33,429 nt of DNA from Streptomyces sp. B93 (lineage in GTDB: Bacteria; Actinomycetota; Actinomycetes; Streptomycetales; Streptomycetaceae): contig NZ_JAGPXL010000059.1 of the NCBI RefSeq assembly GCF_018070565.1, positions 1-33,429 on the forward strand. Reading direction: 5' to 3'. The position numbers and the translations under genes are program-made. Of this stretch, positions 25,001 to 33,429 are shown in pieces. How positions within the stretch are numbered: position 1 is the stretch's first letter; every line of letters starts with the position of its first letter. The notes beneath the pieces are model-generated. The model had not been told where the DNA came from, did no database searches, and saw only the letters and a list, made by a program, of their open reading frames with translations.

Positions 25001-25584
25001 TGACGAGTGTGCGGTGGACGACCGTGGAGAGCCCCCTCGGCGCGCTCCTGCTCACCGCCGACCCGACGACCGGCGCGCTGACCTCGCTGTCCGTGCCCGG
25101 GCAGAAGGGCGGGCGGACCGTGCAGGACGGCTGGCGGCGCGACCCCGGCCCGTTCCGCGACGTCGAGCGGCAGCTCGCCGCCTACTTCGCGGGCGAACGC
25201 AAGGAGTTCCGACTGCCGCTCAGCACCGCGGGCACCGAGTTCCGCGAGAGGGTGTGGGCCGCCCTCGACGACGTTCCGTACGGGGCGACCACGACCTACG
25301 GCGAGATCGCCGCCCGGATCGGCGCCCCGCGCGCCGCCGTACGGGCCGTGGGCGGCGCGATCGGCGCCAACCCGCTGCTGATCGTCCGCCCCTGTCACCG
25401 GGTGATCGGCGCCGACGGCTCCCTCACCGGGTACGCGGGCGGCCTCGAACGCAAGACGCGGCTGCTCGGACTGGAAGGCGCCCTCGGTGCCGGGGGCATG
25501 GTCAGCCCTGTCAGCCCTGTCAGCCCTGTCAGCCCTGTCGGCCCCGTCAGCTCCAGAGCACCGCGCCCAGCCATGCGCCCATGA
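24997..25584 (+). CDS. ogt: Methylated-DNA--protein-cysteine methyltransferase
   Basis: A 195-residue suicide enzyme that takes the methyl group from O6-methylguanine in DNA. The Cys acceptor is Cys133 in the canonical RPCHRVIGADGSLTGYAGG block. The helix-turn-helix region reads VPYGATTTYGEIAARIGAPRAAV in two overlapping parts, and the N-terminal ribonuclease-like domain is full length. The start ATG overlaps the Ada-AlkA gene stop (ATGA), so the pair is translationally coupled. After the usual end (about residue 160) there is a tail with five Val-x-Pro repeats coded by 9-bp repeats. The last 38 bases overlap the convergent DUF456 gene. Induction by alkylation through the Ada protein is expected from the family. 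Confidence 0.95.
   Translation: MMTSVRWTTVESPLGALLLTADPTTGALTSLSVPGQKGGRTVQDGWRRDPGPFRDVERQLAAYFAGERKEFRLPLSTAGTEFRERVWAALDDVPYGATTTYGEIAARIGAPRAAVRAVGGAIGANPLLIVRPCHRVIGADGSLTGYAGGLERKTRLLGLEGALGAGGMVSPVSPVSPVSPVGPVSSRAPRPAMRP
25501..25554. repeat. 9-bp tandem repeat in the 3' end of ogt
   Basis: Six units: GTCAGCCCT four times, then GTCGGCCCC and GTCAGCTCC. On the plus strand they code for Val-Ser-Pro repeats. The complement codes the last codons and stop of the DUF456 gene, so one repeat array serves two convergent coding ends. Confidence 0.95.
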
Positions 25585-26029
25585 TCAGCAGACAGGTGAA
25601 CAGCTCCACCAGCACGCTCCAGCCGCCCGAGCGCATCGCCGTACGCAGCGCCGCCCGCGCCTCACCGTGGCGGCCCAGACGCAGCCGCTCGGCGAGGTAG
25701 ATACCGCCCACGAAGCCCGGGATCGCGCCCAGCACCGGGATCACGAAGAAGCCGAGCAGCGCGCCGCCGCCGGCGTACGCGGCCATCCTGCGGTCGGCGC
25801 CGCTCTCCCGCAGCCGTCTCGGAGGCAGCGCCCAGCGCACCACCTGGCACAGCAACAACGCGACCGTGGCGCCGACGAGCACGAACCAGGACACCGGCTG
25901 CGGGTCCTTCAGCGCCCACCACATCACCGCGGCCCACACCAGCCACGAGCCGGGGACCCCGGGCACCAGCACCCCGCACAGTCCGAACAGAATGATCAGC
26001 CCGGCCAGCAGGAGCTCCCACACTCCCAT
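25547..26029 (-). CDS. DUF456 domain membrane protein
   Basis: A 160-residue integral membrane protein of the DUF456 family. It starts MGVWELLLAGLIILFGLCGV, with hydrophobic stretches of about 20 residues at the N-terminus, then LVWAAVMWWAL, WFVLVGATVALLLCQVVRWA and a Gly-rich GGGALLGFFVIPVLGAIPGF segment, and ends with a helix LLIMGAWLGAVLW. Four to five helices are likely. Function is unknown. The chosen ATG (26029) matches the usual start of the family; a GTG reading from 26077 adds 16 residues. It overlaps ogt at its 3' end and is divergent from the PP2C-like gene. Confidence 0.8.
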   Translation of the reverse strand: MGVWELLLAGLIILFGLCGVLVPGVPGSWLVWAAVMWWALKDPQPVSWFVLVGATVALLLCQVVRWALPPRRLRESGADRRMAAYAGGGALLGFFVIPVLGAIPGFVGGIYLAERLRLGRHGEARAALRTAMRSGGWSVLVELFTCLLIMGAWLGAVLWS

Positions 26030-26099
26030 CTGCCCAGGGTGCCGGAGCCGATCGAGATCCGCAGGTCGTGGGCCCACCGGCCCCGGGTCACCTCACGTC

Positions 26100-26136
26100 G
26101 CCGGGCGGTTCTCCCGTGGGGGGGGAGCCGCCCGGC
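26100..26136. other. Strong hairpin in divergent intergenic region
   Basis: GCCGGGCGGTTCTCCC (26100-26115) pairs with GGGAGCCGCCCGGC (26123-26136), a stem of about 14 bp with two bulged bases. The DUF456 gene starts at 26029 going left and the PP2C-like gene at 26216 going right, so it is not at a gene end. It may lie in the leader of the minus-strand gene or act as an operator. Confidence 0.55.
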
Positions 26137-26215
26137 GGCCGTCGGTCCGCCCCTCCGCCCCGGAATTTCCGGATGTCCCGTTTTCCCACGGCCGTCGCGG
26201 TGGACAATTAGGGGC

Positions 26216-27583
<1,368 letters not shown>

Positions 27584-27610
27584 CCGGCGCGAGTGTGGAT
27601 TGATGGATCC

Positions 27611-29353
27611 ATGGCCAAACAGAACGTCGCCGAGCAGTTCGTCGACATCCTCGCCCGCGCCGGAGTCAAACGCCTGTACGGCGTCGTCGGGGACAGCCTC
27701 AACCCGGTGGTGGACGCCATCCGCCGCAACTCCGCCATCGACTGGATCCACGTACGGCACGAGGAGACCGCCGCCTTCGCCGCCGGGGCGGAGGCCCAGA
27801 TCACCGGGAAGCTGACCGCCTGCGCCGGGTCCTGCGGTCCCGGCAACCTCCATCTCATCAACGGCCTGTACGACGCCCACCGTTCCATGGCCCCCGTGCT
27901 CGCCCTCGCCTCGCACATCCCGTCCAGCGAGATCGGGCTCGGCTACTTCCAGGAGACCCACCCCGACCAGCTGTTCCGTGAGTGCAGCCACTACAGCGAG
28001 CTGATCTCCAGCCCCAAGCAGATGCCCCGGCTGGTGCAGACCGCCATCCAGAACGCCGTCGGGCGCAGTGGTGTCAGCGTGGTCTCGCTGCCCGGTGACA
28101 TCGCCTCGCAGCCCGCGCCCGAGAAGGCCGCCGAGACCGCCCTCGTCACCTCCCGGCCCACCGTCCGGCCCGGCGACGCCGAGATCGACCGGCTCGTCGA
28201 GCTGATCGACCGGGCGGACAAGGTGACCCTGTTCTGCGGCAGCGGCACGGCGGGCGCGCACGCGGAGGTCATGGAGTTCGCCGGAAAGGTCAAGTCGCCG
28301 GTGGGGCACGCACTGCGGGGGAAGGAGTGGATCCAGTACGACAATCCCTTCGACGTCGGGATGAGCGGGCTGCTCGGTTACGGGGCCGCCTACGAGGCCA
28401 CCCATGAATGCGATCTGCTGATCCTGCTGGGCACCGATTTCCCGTACAACGCCTTCCTGCCCGACGACGTGACCATCGCGCAGATCGACGTACGGCCCGA
28501 ACACCTCGGCCGCCGGTCGAAACTCGACCTCGCCGTGTGGGGGGACGTGAAGGAGACATTGCGCTGTCTCATCCCCCGGGTGAAGGAGAAGCGGAACCGG
28601 CGTTTCCTCGACAAGATGCTGAAGCGGCACGCGGACGCGCTGGAAGGGGTCGTCAAGGCGTACACCCGGAAGGTCGACAAACACATTCCCATTCATCCCG
28701 AGTACGTCGCCTCGGTGCTCGACGAGGTCGCCGACGACGACGCCGTGTTCACGGTGGACACCGGGATGTGCAATGTGTGGGCCGCGCGGTACGTCTCGCC
28801 CAACGGGCGGCGCAGGATCATCGGTTCGTTCTCGCACGGCTCGATGGCGAACGCGCTGCCCATGGCGATCGGCGCGCAGTTCACCGACCGGCGGCGGCAG
28901 GTCGTCTCGATGTCCGGGGACGGCGGCTTCTCGATGCTGATGGGGGACTTCCTGACGCTGGTGCAGTACGACCTGCCGGTGAAGGTCGTGCTGTTCAACA
29001 ACTCCTCGCTGGGAATGGTCGAGTTGGAGATGCTCGTCGCCGGGCTGCCCTCGTACGGCACCACCAACAAGAACCCCGACTTCGCCGCCGTCGCCCGCGC
29101 CTGCGGTGCCTACGGGGTGCGGGTGGAGAAGCCCAAGCAGCTCGCCGGGGCGCTGAGGGGGGCGTTCAAGCACAAGGGGCCCGCGCTGGTCGATGTCGTG
29201 ACCGACCCCAACGCCCTGTCCATTCCGCCTCGGATCAGCGCGGAGATGGTGACCGGGTTCGCGCTCTCCGCCTCGAAGATCGTGCTGGACGGCGGGGTGG
29301 GGCGGATGCTTCAGATGGCGCGGTCCAATTTGCGGAACGTGCCGCGGCCTTAG
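27611..29353 (+). CDS. poxB: Thiamine diphosphate-dependent pyruvate dehydrogenase/oxidase (PoxB type)
   Basis: A 580-residue ThDP enzyme of the acetolactate synthase/pyruvate oxidase family. The catalytic Glu is in VRHEETAAFAAGAEA. FAD/substrate-domain strings include GSCGPGNLHLINGLYDA and LPGDIASQP, and a middle domain (VTLFCGSGTAG) follows. The ThDP motif begins GDGGFSMLMGDFLTL and ends FNN. C-terminal residues resemble the membrane-binding end of E. coli PoxB less than its core. It would decarboxylate pyruvate to acetate with electrons passed to the quinone pool or O2. The ATG follows TGGATC weakly; GTG 27593 would add six residues. It follows the PP2C-like gene by 27 bases. Confidence 0.9.
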   Translation: MAKQNVAEQFVDILARAGVKRLYGVVGDSLNPVVDAIRRNSAIDWIHVRHEETAAFAAGAEAQITGKLTACAGSCGPGNLHLINGLYDAHRSMAPVLALASHIPSSEIGLGYFQETHPDQLFRECSHYSELISSPKQMPRLVQTAIQNAVGRSGVSVVSLPGDIASQPAPEKAAETALVTSRPTVRPGDAEIDRLVELIDRADKVTLFCGSGTAGAHAEVMEFAGKVKSPVGHALRGKEWIQYDNPFDVGMSGLLGYGAAYEATHECDLLILLGTDFPYNAFLPDDVTIAQIDVRPEHLGRRSKLDLAVWGDVKETLRCLIPRVKEKRNRRFLDKMLKRHADALEGVVKAYTRKVDKHIPIHPEYVASVLDEVADDDAVFTVDTGMCNVWAARYVSPNGRRRIIGSFSHGSMANALPMAIGAQFTDRRRQVVSMSGDGGFSMLMGDFLTLVQYDLPVKVVLFNNSSLGMVELEMLVAGLPSYGTTNKNPDFAAVARACGAYGVRVEKPKQLAGALRGAFKHKGPALVDVVTDPNALSIPPRISAEMVTGFALSASKIVLDGGVGRMLQMARSNLRNVPRP

Positions 29354-29412
29354 CGGTGTCGGTGCCGGCTGGCCCTTGTGCCGGGGCTTGCTTGCGTTTG
29401 CGTGGGTGCTTG

Positions 29413-29438
29413 CTGGCCTTTGCATTTCGGCCAGTTTT
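29413..29438 (+). terminator. Rho-independent terminator after poxB
   Basis: CTGGCC (29413-29418) pairs with GGCCAG (29429-29434) around a 10-base loop, followed directly by TTTT. It lies 60 bases after the stop in an unusually T-rich patch. The remaining bases up to the next gene show no clear site. Confidence 0.6.
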
Positions 29439-29582
29439 GGCTCGCCTTCGCCGTTGACGGCTCCGCAGGACTGGGGGCGTACCAGCGGGGCATGTCTTCC
29501 GTGAACGTGTTCGAGCAGGAGGGAAACCGACATCGGCACGCGGGCGGGGGACATGAAGAGGCAGGTACGAGGGGGCGGTCCC

Positions 29583-30065
29583 ATGGCGATCGGGGCCCCT
29601 TCGGCGCGGACGGCAGGGACCAGGACAGCGGGGGCGGGGACGCCAGGGGGAGACGGGGAGGCCGGGGTCGACGGCGTGGAGTCGCGGTTGCGGCGCAGGC
29701 TGGGGCGGGCCGATCTACGGGCCGTGCCCGAGGCCCGGCGGGCCTTGCGGGAGCTGCTGCGGGACTGGGGCGGCCGGTCGTCCGGGCGGGCCGACGTCGC
29801 CGAACTGCTCACCAGCGAACTCGTCACCAACGCGCTGGTCCACACCGACCGGGACGCGGTGCTGACCGCCGTCGTGGGGAAGCGGGGGCTGCGGGTGGAG
29901 GTGCGGGACTTCGCCGCACGGCCGCCGCGGCCGTGTCCGGCCGACGCGGGTGACGGCACGCACGGGCGGGGGCTCGTGCTGGTGCAGGCGCTCGCCGACG
30001 CGTGGGGAGTGCGGGTCCACGGGGTGGGCAAGGCCGTGTGGTTCGAGCTGGGGGTTGAGGGCTGA
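29583..30065 (+). CDS. Anti-sigma-factor-like ATP-binding protein (HATPase_c_2)
   Basis: A 160-residue protein of the RsbW/SpoIIAB family, common in Streptomyces. The ATPase N-box reads LLTSELVTNALVHT, followed by VRDFAARPPRP and the G-box HGRGLVLVQALAD. These proteins bind ATP and hold a sigma factor or a partner protein. The N-terminus to about residue 40 is low-complexity (Thr/Ala/Gly-rich). ATG 29583 is chosen because GAGGGGG lies 7 bases upstream; ATG 29553 would add 10 residues but has a site too close to it. No sigma factor gene is adjacent. The stop lies inside a tandem repeat. Confidence 0.8.
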   Translation: MAIGAPSARTAGTRTAGAGTPGGDGEAGVDGVESRLRRRLGRADLRAVPEARRALRELLRDWGGRSSGRADVAELLTSELVTNALVHTDRDAVLTAVVGKRGLRVEVRDFAARPPRPCPADAGDGTHGRGLVLVQALADAWGVRVHGVGKAVWFELGVEG

Positions 30066-30094
30066 CGGTTGAGGGCTGACGGTTGAGGGCTGAG
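30053..30094. repeat. 14-bp tandem repeat spanning the stop of the anti-sigma-like gene
   Basis: Three units of GGTTGAGGGCTGAC (the last ends GAG). The TGA stop at 30063-30065 is in the first unit. Confidence 0.9.
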
Positions 30095-30122
30095 GGGGCC
30101 GGGGGGTGAGTGACCCGAACGG

Positions 30123-30168
30123 CCAAGGGGTGGGGCCCGACCCGGAAGGTCGTGGTCCCACCCCTTGG
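30123..30168. terminator. Bidirectional terminator hairpin
   Basis: A perfect 12-bp pair CCAAGGGGTGGG / CCCACCCCTTGG with a 22-base loop that itself contains GACC/GGTC. It lies between the convergent anti-sigma-like gene and the DUF2637 gene. Confidence 0.88.
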
Positions 30169-30188
30169 GTGTGTGCGGCAGTTGGCCG

Positions 30189-31238
30189 TCAGCCGAACTG
30201 CTGTTCAAGGTCCTTCAGCTTGCGCTCCAGGGAGTCGAGGCGCGGCAGGGCCATTGTGTCGTCCTCCGCGGTGAGGTCGACCTGCACCTTGTCAGAGCCG
30301 CTGCGCACGGGCTGGAGCGACGGGCGGGCGCGCACCGGGAGCTGTTCGGGCGTCGGGGACGCGGATATGGCAGGCTCCGCGGTGGGCCGGTCGGCGCGCT
30401 CCACCGTGGGCAGCTCGACCTGACGGCCGCCGCCCCGGCCGACGAAGCCGCGGTGGCCCCGGCTGATCGCCTTCAGCTGGGCGCGCTCCAGGCGCTGCTG
30501 GTCCCGGCGGCGCATCCGGGTCTCCTCCTTCTGGCGCTTGTCCTCGCGGACCTCCTCGACGGCCTCGTCCAGGCTGCGCACACCCTCCAGCAGCATCAGC
30601 GACCAGGCCTTGTAGGTCTCGCGGGGCGCCCGCAGCCAGCGCACTATCCGGATCTGCGGCAGGGGGCGCGGCACCAGGCCCTGCTCGCGCAGCGCGGCGC
30701 GGCGGGTCTGCTTCAGGGCGCGGTCGAAGAGCACGGCGGCGGACAGGGACATGCCCGCGAAGAAGTGCGGGGCACCGGCGTGACCGGCGCCCCTGGGGGC
30801 GTGCACCCAGTTGAACCAGGCCGCGGCGAACGCGAACGTCCACACGAGGATGCGGGAGCCGAGCGCGGCGTCACCGTGGCTGGCCTCGCGGACCGCGAGC
30901 ACGGAGCAGAACATCGCCGCGCCGTCCAGGCCGAAGGGGACCAGGTACTGCCAGCCGCCGGTCAGGCCGAGGTTCTGTTCGCCGAAGCCGACCAGGCCGT
31001 GGAAGGAGAGCGCGGCCGCCACCGCGGCGCAGCAGAAGAGGAGGACGTAGGAAACGGTGCCGTAGATGGCCTCCTTGCGTCTGCGGCGCTCCTCCGCACG
31101 CTCCCACGAGTCGTCCGCGCTCGCCTCCTTGGCCGCGGAGCGCTTGCCGCGCGCGAGCACCGCCACCGCCGTCAGCATGCCCAGGAGCAGTACGGCGCCC
31201 GGAAGCAGCCAGTTCAGCGATATGTCGGTCAGTCTCAT
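30189..31238 (-). CDS. DUF2637 family membrane protein
   Basis: A 349-residue protein. A first helix (NWLLPGAVLLLGMLTAVAVLA) and a basic loop (RAEERRRRKEA) are followed by a DUF2637 core of three further helices with YVLLFCCAAVAAALSFHGL, YLVPFGLDGAAMFCSVLAVRE and FAFAAAWFNWVHAP. A long charged cytoplasmic tail ends in a coiled coil (LDSLERKLKDLEQQF). DUF2637 members include the Spd spread proteins of Streptomyces plasmids and integrated elements, but no other plasmid gene is nearby. The ATG at 31238 has AAGGGA about 10 bases before it. A short GGGCG/CGCCC hairpin lies in its leader at 31263-31275. Confidence 0.8.
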   Translation of the reverse strand: MRLTDISLNWLLPGAVLLLGMLTAVAVLARGKRSAAKEASADDSWERAEERRRRKEAIYGTVSYVLLFCCAAVAAALSFHGLVGFGEQNLGLTGGWQYLVPFGLDGAAMFCSVLAVREASHGDAALGSRILVWTFAFAAAWFNWVHAPRGAGHAGAPHFFAGMSLSAAVLFDRALKQTRRAALREQGLVPRPLPQIRIVRWLRAPRETYKAWSLMLLEGVRSLDEAVEEVREDKRQKEETRMRRRDQQRLERAQLKAISRGHRGFVGRGGGRQVELPTVERADRPTAEPAISASPTPEQLPVRARPSLQPVRSGSDKVQVDLTAEDDTMALPRLDSLERKLKDLEQQFG

Positions 31239-31551
31239 CTGGGGTCCCTTGCAACTGGGATAGGGCGTAACGCCCGCCATGGTGGCCCAAACCCAACGCG
31301 CCTCAGGGGGTTTCGGGGCAAGAGGCCGCCAAGGTGGGGGAGAGGGGAGCCCAGGGCGGCGTTCTGCTCGAACTGCCGCTTGAGGGGCGGGAGTTGAGTT
31401 CGAATAAGACTACCCGTACGGATGGTTCTCCGGAAAGTTCCGGGGGCGCGTGAGGAAATTGTGAATCGGCTGTAACCGTACGGGGGTCACGCTCGGGGGG
31501 TCTCGAGGGTGATCTTACGGGGTGTGGGGGGTCGTTGGCGTTGACAGCGTG
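31239..31551. promoter_or_regulatory. Gene-free region with paired palindromes
   Basis: This 313-base region has no gene. It holds the GGGCG-TAA-CGCCC hairpin (31263-31275), CCCGTACGG at 31413-31421 with its mirror CCGTACGGG at 31476-31484, and CCGGAA-AG-TTCCGG at 31430-31443. Its composition is AT-richer than the genes around it. It contains the start region of the DUF2637 gene and the end of the FhuF-like gene. The sites are plausible protein-binding sites but no regulator is assigned. Confidence 0.5.
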
Positions 31552-32397
31552 TCAGGCAGCCGCTTCCGCGGTGAGCTTGGCGATGCGGGCCGACTCGCAG
31601 GTGCGCGGGCAGGTCGCGCAGGTGTCCTCCGGGAGCACCGTGTAGAACATGCAGCAGCTCGCCCGGTCGCGGGTGGTGAGGGGCCTGCCGTCCGGGGTGC
31701 TCACTTCGCGGAAGGACGGGGTGCCCACGTACGGCCTCGTCGTGCCCGGGAGGAGCGCCTCCAGTTCGCGTATGCCTCGTTCCTCCTCGCCGAGGAGCTG
31801 GGCGACGTACCAGAGCCCCTCGACGATGTCGTCCGTGACCATGCCCCACAGGGCGCGGCCACGGCGGCGCATGCGCGGGCCGAAGGCGGCGAGGAGCGGT
31901 TCGAGGTGTTCGGCTACGGCGGCGCGGACCTCGGAGCGCAGGGTCTCCTCGTCCGGGACCACGCGGGCGCCGGGGAGCGCCGCGGCCGGGTCGTCCGGGA
32001 GGCAGGCGAAGGAGGTGGGGTGCGTGGTGGGGTGGATGGCCATGCGGCCCGCCTCGCGGTCGTACGAGATGTGCGTCACGGGGTAGCGGGGGACGCGGCG
32101 GTGCAGGAACCACGGGACGGTGATCAGCAGGCAGGCGGGCCAGATGTAGCGGTGCAGACCGAAGCTGGCCACCACGTCGGGGCGGGCCCTGCGGCCGTAG
32201 TCGCGGAGGGTCTGGGCGTCGTCCCAGGCGAGGAAGGCGTCCAGGGCGGGGCCCGCGGCGGCGAGGTCGGCGGCGGTGAGCCAGCCGTCACCGGTGGGGG
32301 GTGGGGTGCCGGGGGGTAGCTCCGTGATGGTCAGGTAGGGGTAGACCTCGGTGAGGCGGGTGTATGCGTCCGTGACCGCCGACTGGGGTGCGGGCAT
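31552..32397 (-). CDS. FhuF-like siderophore-iron reductase
   Basis: A 281-residue protein ending with the FhuF-type [2Fe-2S] ligand set CC-x10-C-x2-C (CCMFYTVLPEDTCATC). It should reduce ferric siderophores in the cytoplasm to release iron. The earlier FGLHRYIWPACLLITVPWFLHRRVPR segment, read in two parts, is typical of the FhuF/IucA-C-terminal-like fold. ATG 32397 is used; a GTG at 32415 would add six residues and lies closer to the promoter. The iron box at 32424-32442 suggests repression under iron sufficiency. It is divergent from the GntR gene. Confidence 0.88.
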   Translation of the reverse strand: MPAPQSAVTDAYTRLTEVYPYLTITELPPGTPPPTGDGWLTAADLAAAGPALDAFLAWDDAQTLRDYGRRARPDVVASFGLHRYIWPACLLITVPWFLHRRVPRYPVTHISYDREAGRMAIHPTTHPTSFACLPDDPAAALPGARVVPDEETLRSEVRAAVAEHLEPLLAAFGPRMRRRGRALWGMVTDDIVEGLWYVAQLLGEEERGIRELEALLPGTTRPYVGTPSFREVSTPDGRPLTTRDRASCCMFYTVLPEDTCATCPRTCESARIAKLTAEAAA

Positions 32398-32423
32398 GCT
32401 TGACCACCGATTCACGTCTGCTT

Positions 32424-32464
32424 GAAGGCAAGGCTTACCTTACCCGAGGTGGGCGGAGTTTGAA
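32424..32464 (-). promoter_or_regulatory. Iron box (DmdR/IdeR type) over a probable promoter
   Basis: The 19-base GAAGGCAAGGCTTACCTTA is a near-perfect inverted repeat (AAGGCAAG / CTTACCTT), like the TTAGGTTAGGCTAACCTAA consensus. On the minus strand it overlaps a possible -10 (TAAGGT) 16 bases after TTCAAA as -35. Binding would block transcription of the FhuF-like gene. Confidence 0.75.
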
Positions 32465-32489
32465 CTGTCCGGGTGTGCGCCTAAGGTGC

Positions 32490-32520
32490 TTGACGGGTGA
32501 GTAACAAGCCGTCGTTAATA
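32490..32520 (+). promoter_or_regulatory. Possible promoter of the GntR gene
   Basis: TTGACG (32490-32495) and TTAATA (32515-32520) are 19 bases apart, 18 if GTTAAT is used. They lie 54 bases ahead of the GTG start. Confidence 0.4.
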
Positions 32521-32573
32521 CCCCAAGTGCCGATAAGCCGGAGTCATGCCGGGATCATGCCTGAGGAGGACCT

Positions 32574-33317
32574 GTGGAGGAGGGTGTGCGGGTCGTTGGG
32601 CGGGTGCCGGAGCAGGGGCGCGGGCGGGGGCGTGGGGTCGGCGCGGAGGGGATGGACCAGGGGGTTCGGGGGGAGCACACGCACGGTGAGGTGCCGGCTG
32701 CCCGGGCGGTGGTGCGGCGGGCGTCCGTGCGGGGGCAGGTGCTCGACGCGTTGCGGCATGCGCTGGTGTCCGGGGAGCTGAGGCCCGGGGAGGTGTATTC
32801 GGCGCCGGTGCTGGGGGAGCGGTTCGGGGTGTCGGCGACGCCGGTGCGGGAGGCGATGCAGCGGTTGGCGGTGGAGGGGGCCGTCGAGGTGGTGCCGAAC
32901 CGGGGGTTCCGGGTGGTGCGGCGGGGGGAGCGGGAGCTGGCGGAGCTGGCGGAGGTGCGGGCGCTGATCGAGGTGCCGGTGGTGTTGCGGCTGGCTCGGA
33001 CGGTGCCGGGGGAGCGGTGGGGGGAGTTGCGGCCGCTGGCGGAGGCGACGGTGCGGGCGGCGGCGTCGGGGTGCCGGGCGACGTACGCGGAGGCGGATCG
33101 GGCGTTTCACCGGGGGGTGCTGAGCCTGGCGGGGAACGGGGAGCTGGTGCGGATCGCGGAGGACCTTTATCGGCGGGCTCAGTGGCCGCTGGTGGGTGGG
33201 GTCGGCGCGGATCTGCTCGCTGACGCGGCGGAGCATGTGGCGCTGCTGGACGCGGTGGTCGCGGGGGAGCTGGATGTGGTGCGGGGGGTGGTGGGGGAGC
33301 ACTTCGCGGGGGTGTGA
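32574..33317 (+). CDS. GntR family transcriptional regulator (FCD domain)
   Basis: A 247-residue regulator. A winged helix-turn-helix at about 47-112 (VRGQVLDALRHALVSGELRPG, split; then LGERFGVSATPVREAMQRLAVEGAVEVV) is followed by a FadR/VanR-type FCD helical domain with metal-ligand-like residues (ADRAFHRGVLSLAGN, EHVALLDAVVAGE). GTG 32574 is chosen because GAGGAGGAC lies just upstream; ATG 32652 would shorten the Arg/Gly-rich N-terminus. Its ligand and targets are unknown; it is divergent from the iron-regulated reductase gene, which it need not control. The last 112 bases of the window after its stop show no gene. Confidence 0.88.
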   Translation: MEEGVRVVGRVPEQGRGRGRGVGAEGMDQGVRGEHTHGEVPAARAVVRRASVRGQVLDALRHALVSGELRPGEVYSAPVLGERFGVSATPVREAMQRLAVEGAVEVVPNRGFRVVRRGERELAELAEVRALIEVPVVLRLARTVPGERWGELRPLAEATVRAAASGCRATYAEADRAFHRGVLSLAGNGELVRIAEDLYRRAQWPLVGGVGADLLADAAEHVALLDAVVAGELDVVRGVVGEHFAGV

Positions 33318-33429
33318 CGGATGCCTGCGGCGGCCTGTGTCCGTCCGGTGGGTGGCTTGCGTGGCGCTGTCCGCCGGGGGGTGGGTCGGGGCCGCGCCGG
33401 GGGGTGTCCCGCCTCGGAACCGCGCGGGC

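Noticed and set aside
29491..29582. Short ORF starting MSSVNVFEQEG before the anti-sigma-like gene
   Set aside because: No good ribosome-binding site, out of frame with the gene it overlaps, and its later sequence is antipattern low-complexity.

Overview
The window reads as a piece of a Streptomyces (or very close actinomycete) chromosome. GC content is very high and third codon positions are almost all G or C. Starts are a mix of ATG, GTG and TTG, and many genes overlap by 4 bases. Several proteins are actinomycete hallmarks: an alditol oxidase recalled as very close to S. coelicolor AldO, a ROK repressor, DUF2637 and DUF456 proteins, twin-arginine exported proteins, and a DmdR/IdeR-type iron box. 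No rRNA, tRNA, CRISPR array, insertion sequence or phage gene was seen. Identifications come from recognised motifs, without a database search.

Layout. (1) 1-4610, mostly plus strand: a structured intergenic element, then a secreted rhamnogalacturonan acetylesterase-type SGNH esterase overlapping a DUF2264 protein (pectin or plant polysaccharide use), an isocitrate lyase/PEP mutase-family enzyme and a NUDIX hydrolase. (2) 4597-7574, minus strand: a TetR regulator, a two-helix membrane protein with a terpenoid-cyclase-like toroid, and a cupin-like protein. (3) 7846-10076, plus strand: a Tat-exported PHP metallo-phosphoesterase with a striking His-rich leader, overlapping a small unknown gene, closed by a long bidirectional hairpin. 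(4) 10257-18959, minus strand: a galactoside or oligosaccharide module made of alditol oxidase, ROK repressor, lipoprotein binding protein, two ABC permeases and a GH2 beta-galactosidase. The imported sugar would be hydrolysed in the cytoplasm. (5) 19178-25584, plus strand: a radical SAM protein with a variant cysteine motif, a membrane-anchored sigma-like/zinc-finger/CBM2 fusion, a 23-codon small ORF upstream of an RsgA-type GTPase, and an Ada-AlkA/Ogt alkylation-repair pair. (6) 25547-31238: a DUF456 protein, a degenerate PP2C protein, a PoxB-type pyruvate dehydrogenase, an anti-sigma-like ATPase and a DUF2637 membrane protein. (7) 31552-33317: an FhuF-like siderophore-iron reductase under an iron box, divergent from a GntR/FCD regulator.

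Three things stand out. The sigma-like/ZAS/TM/CBM2 fusion looks like a one-protein surface cellulose sensor. The radical SAM enzyme has a CX8CX2C motif rather than CX3CX2C. Short tandem repeats (8, 9 or 14 bp units) recur inside genes and at or across their 3' ends at six places, which suggests local replication slippage acting on protein tails. Less certain but worth checking are the toroid/cupin pair, the small ORF before the GTPase gene, and a 28-bp operator-like palindrome beside the TetR gene.
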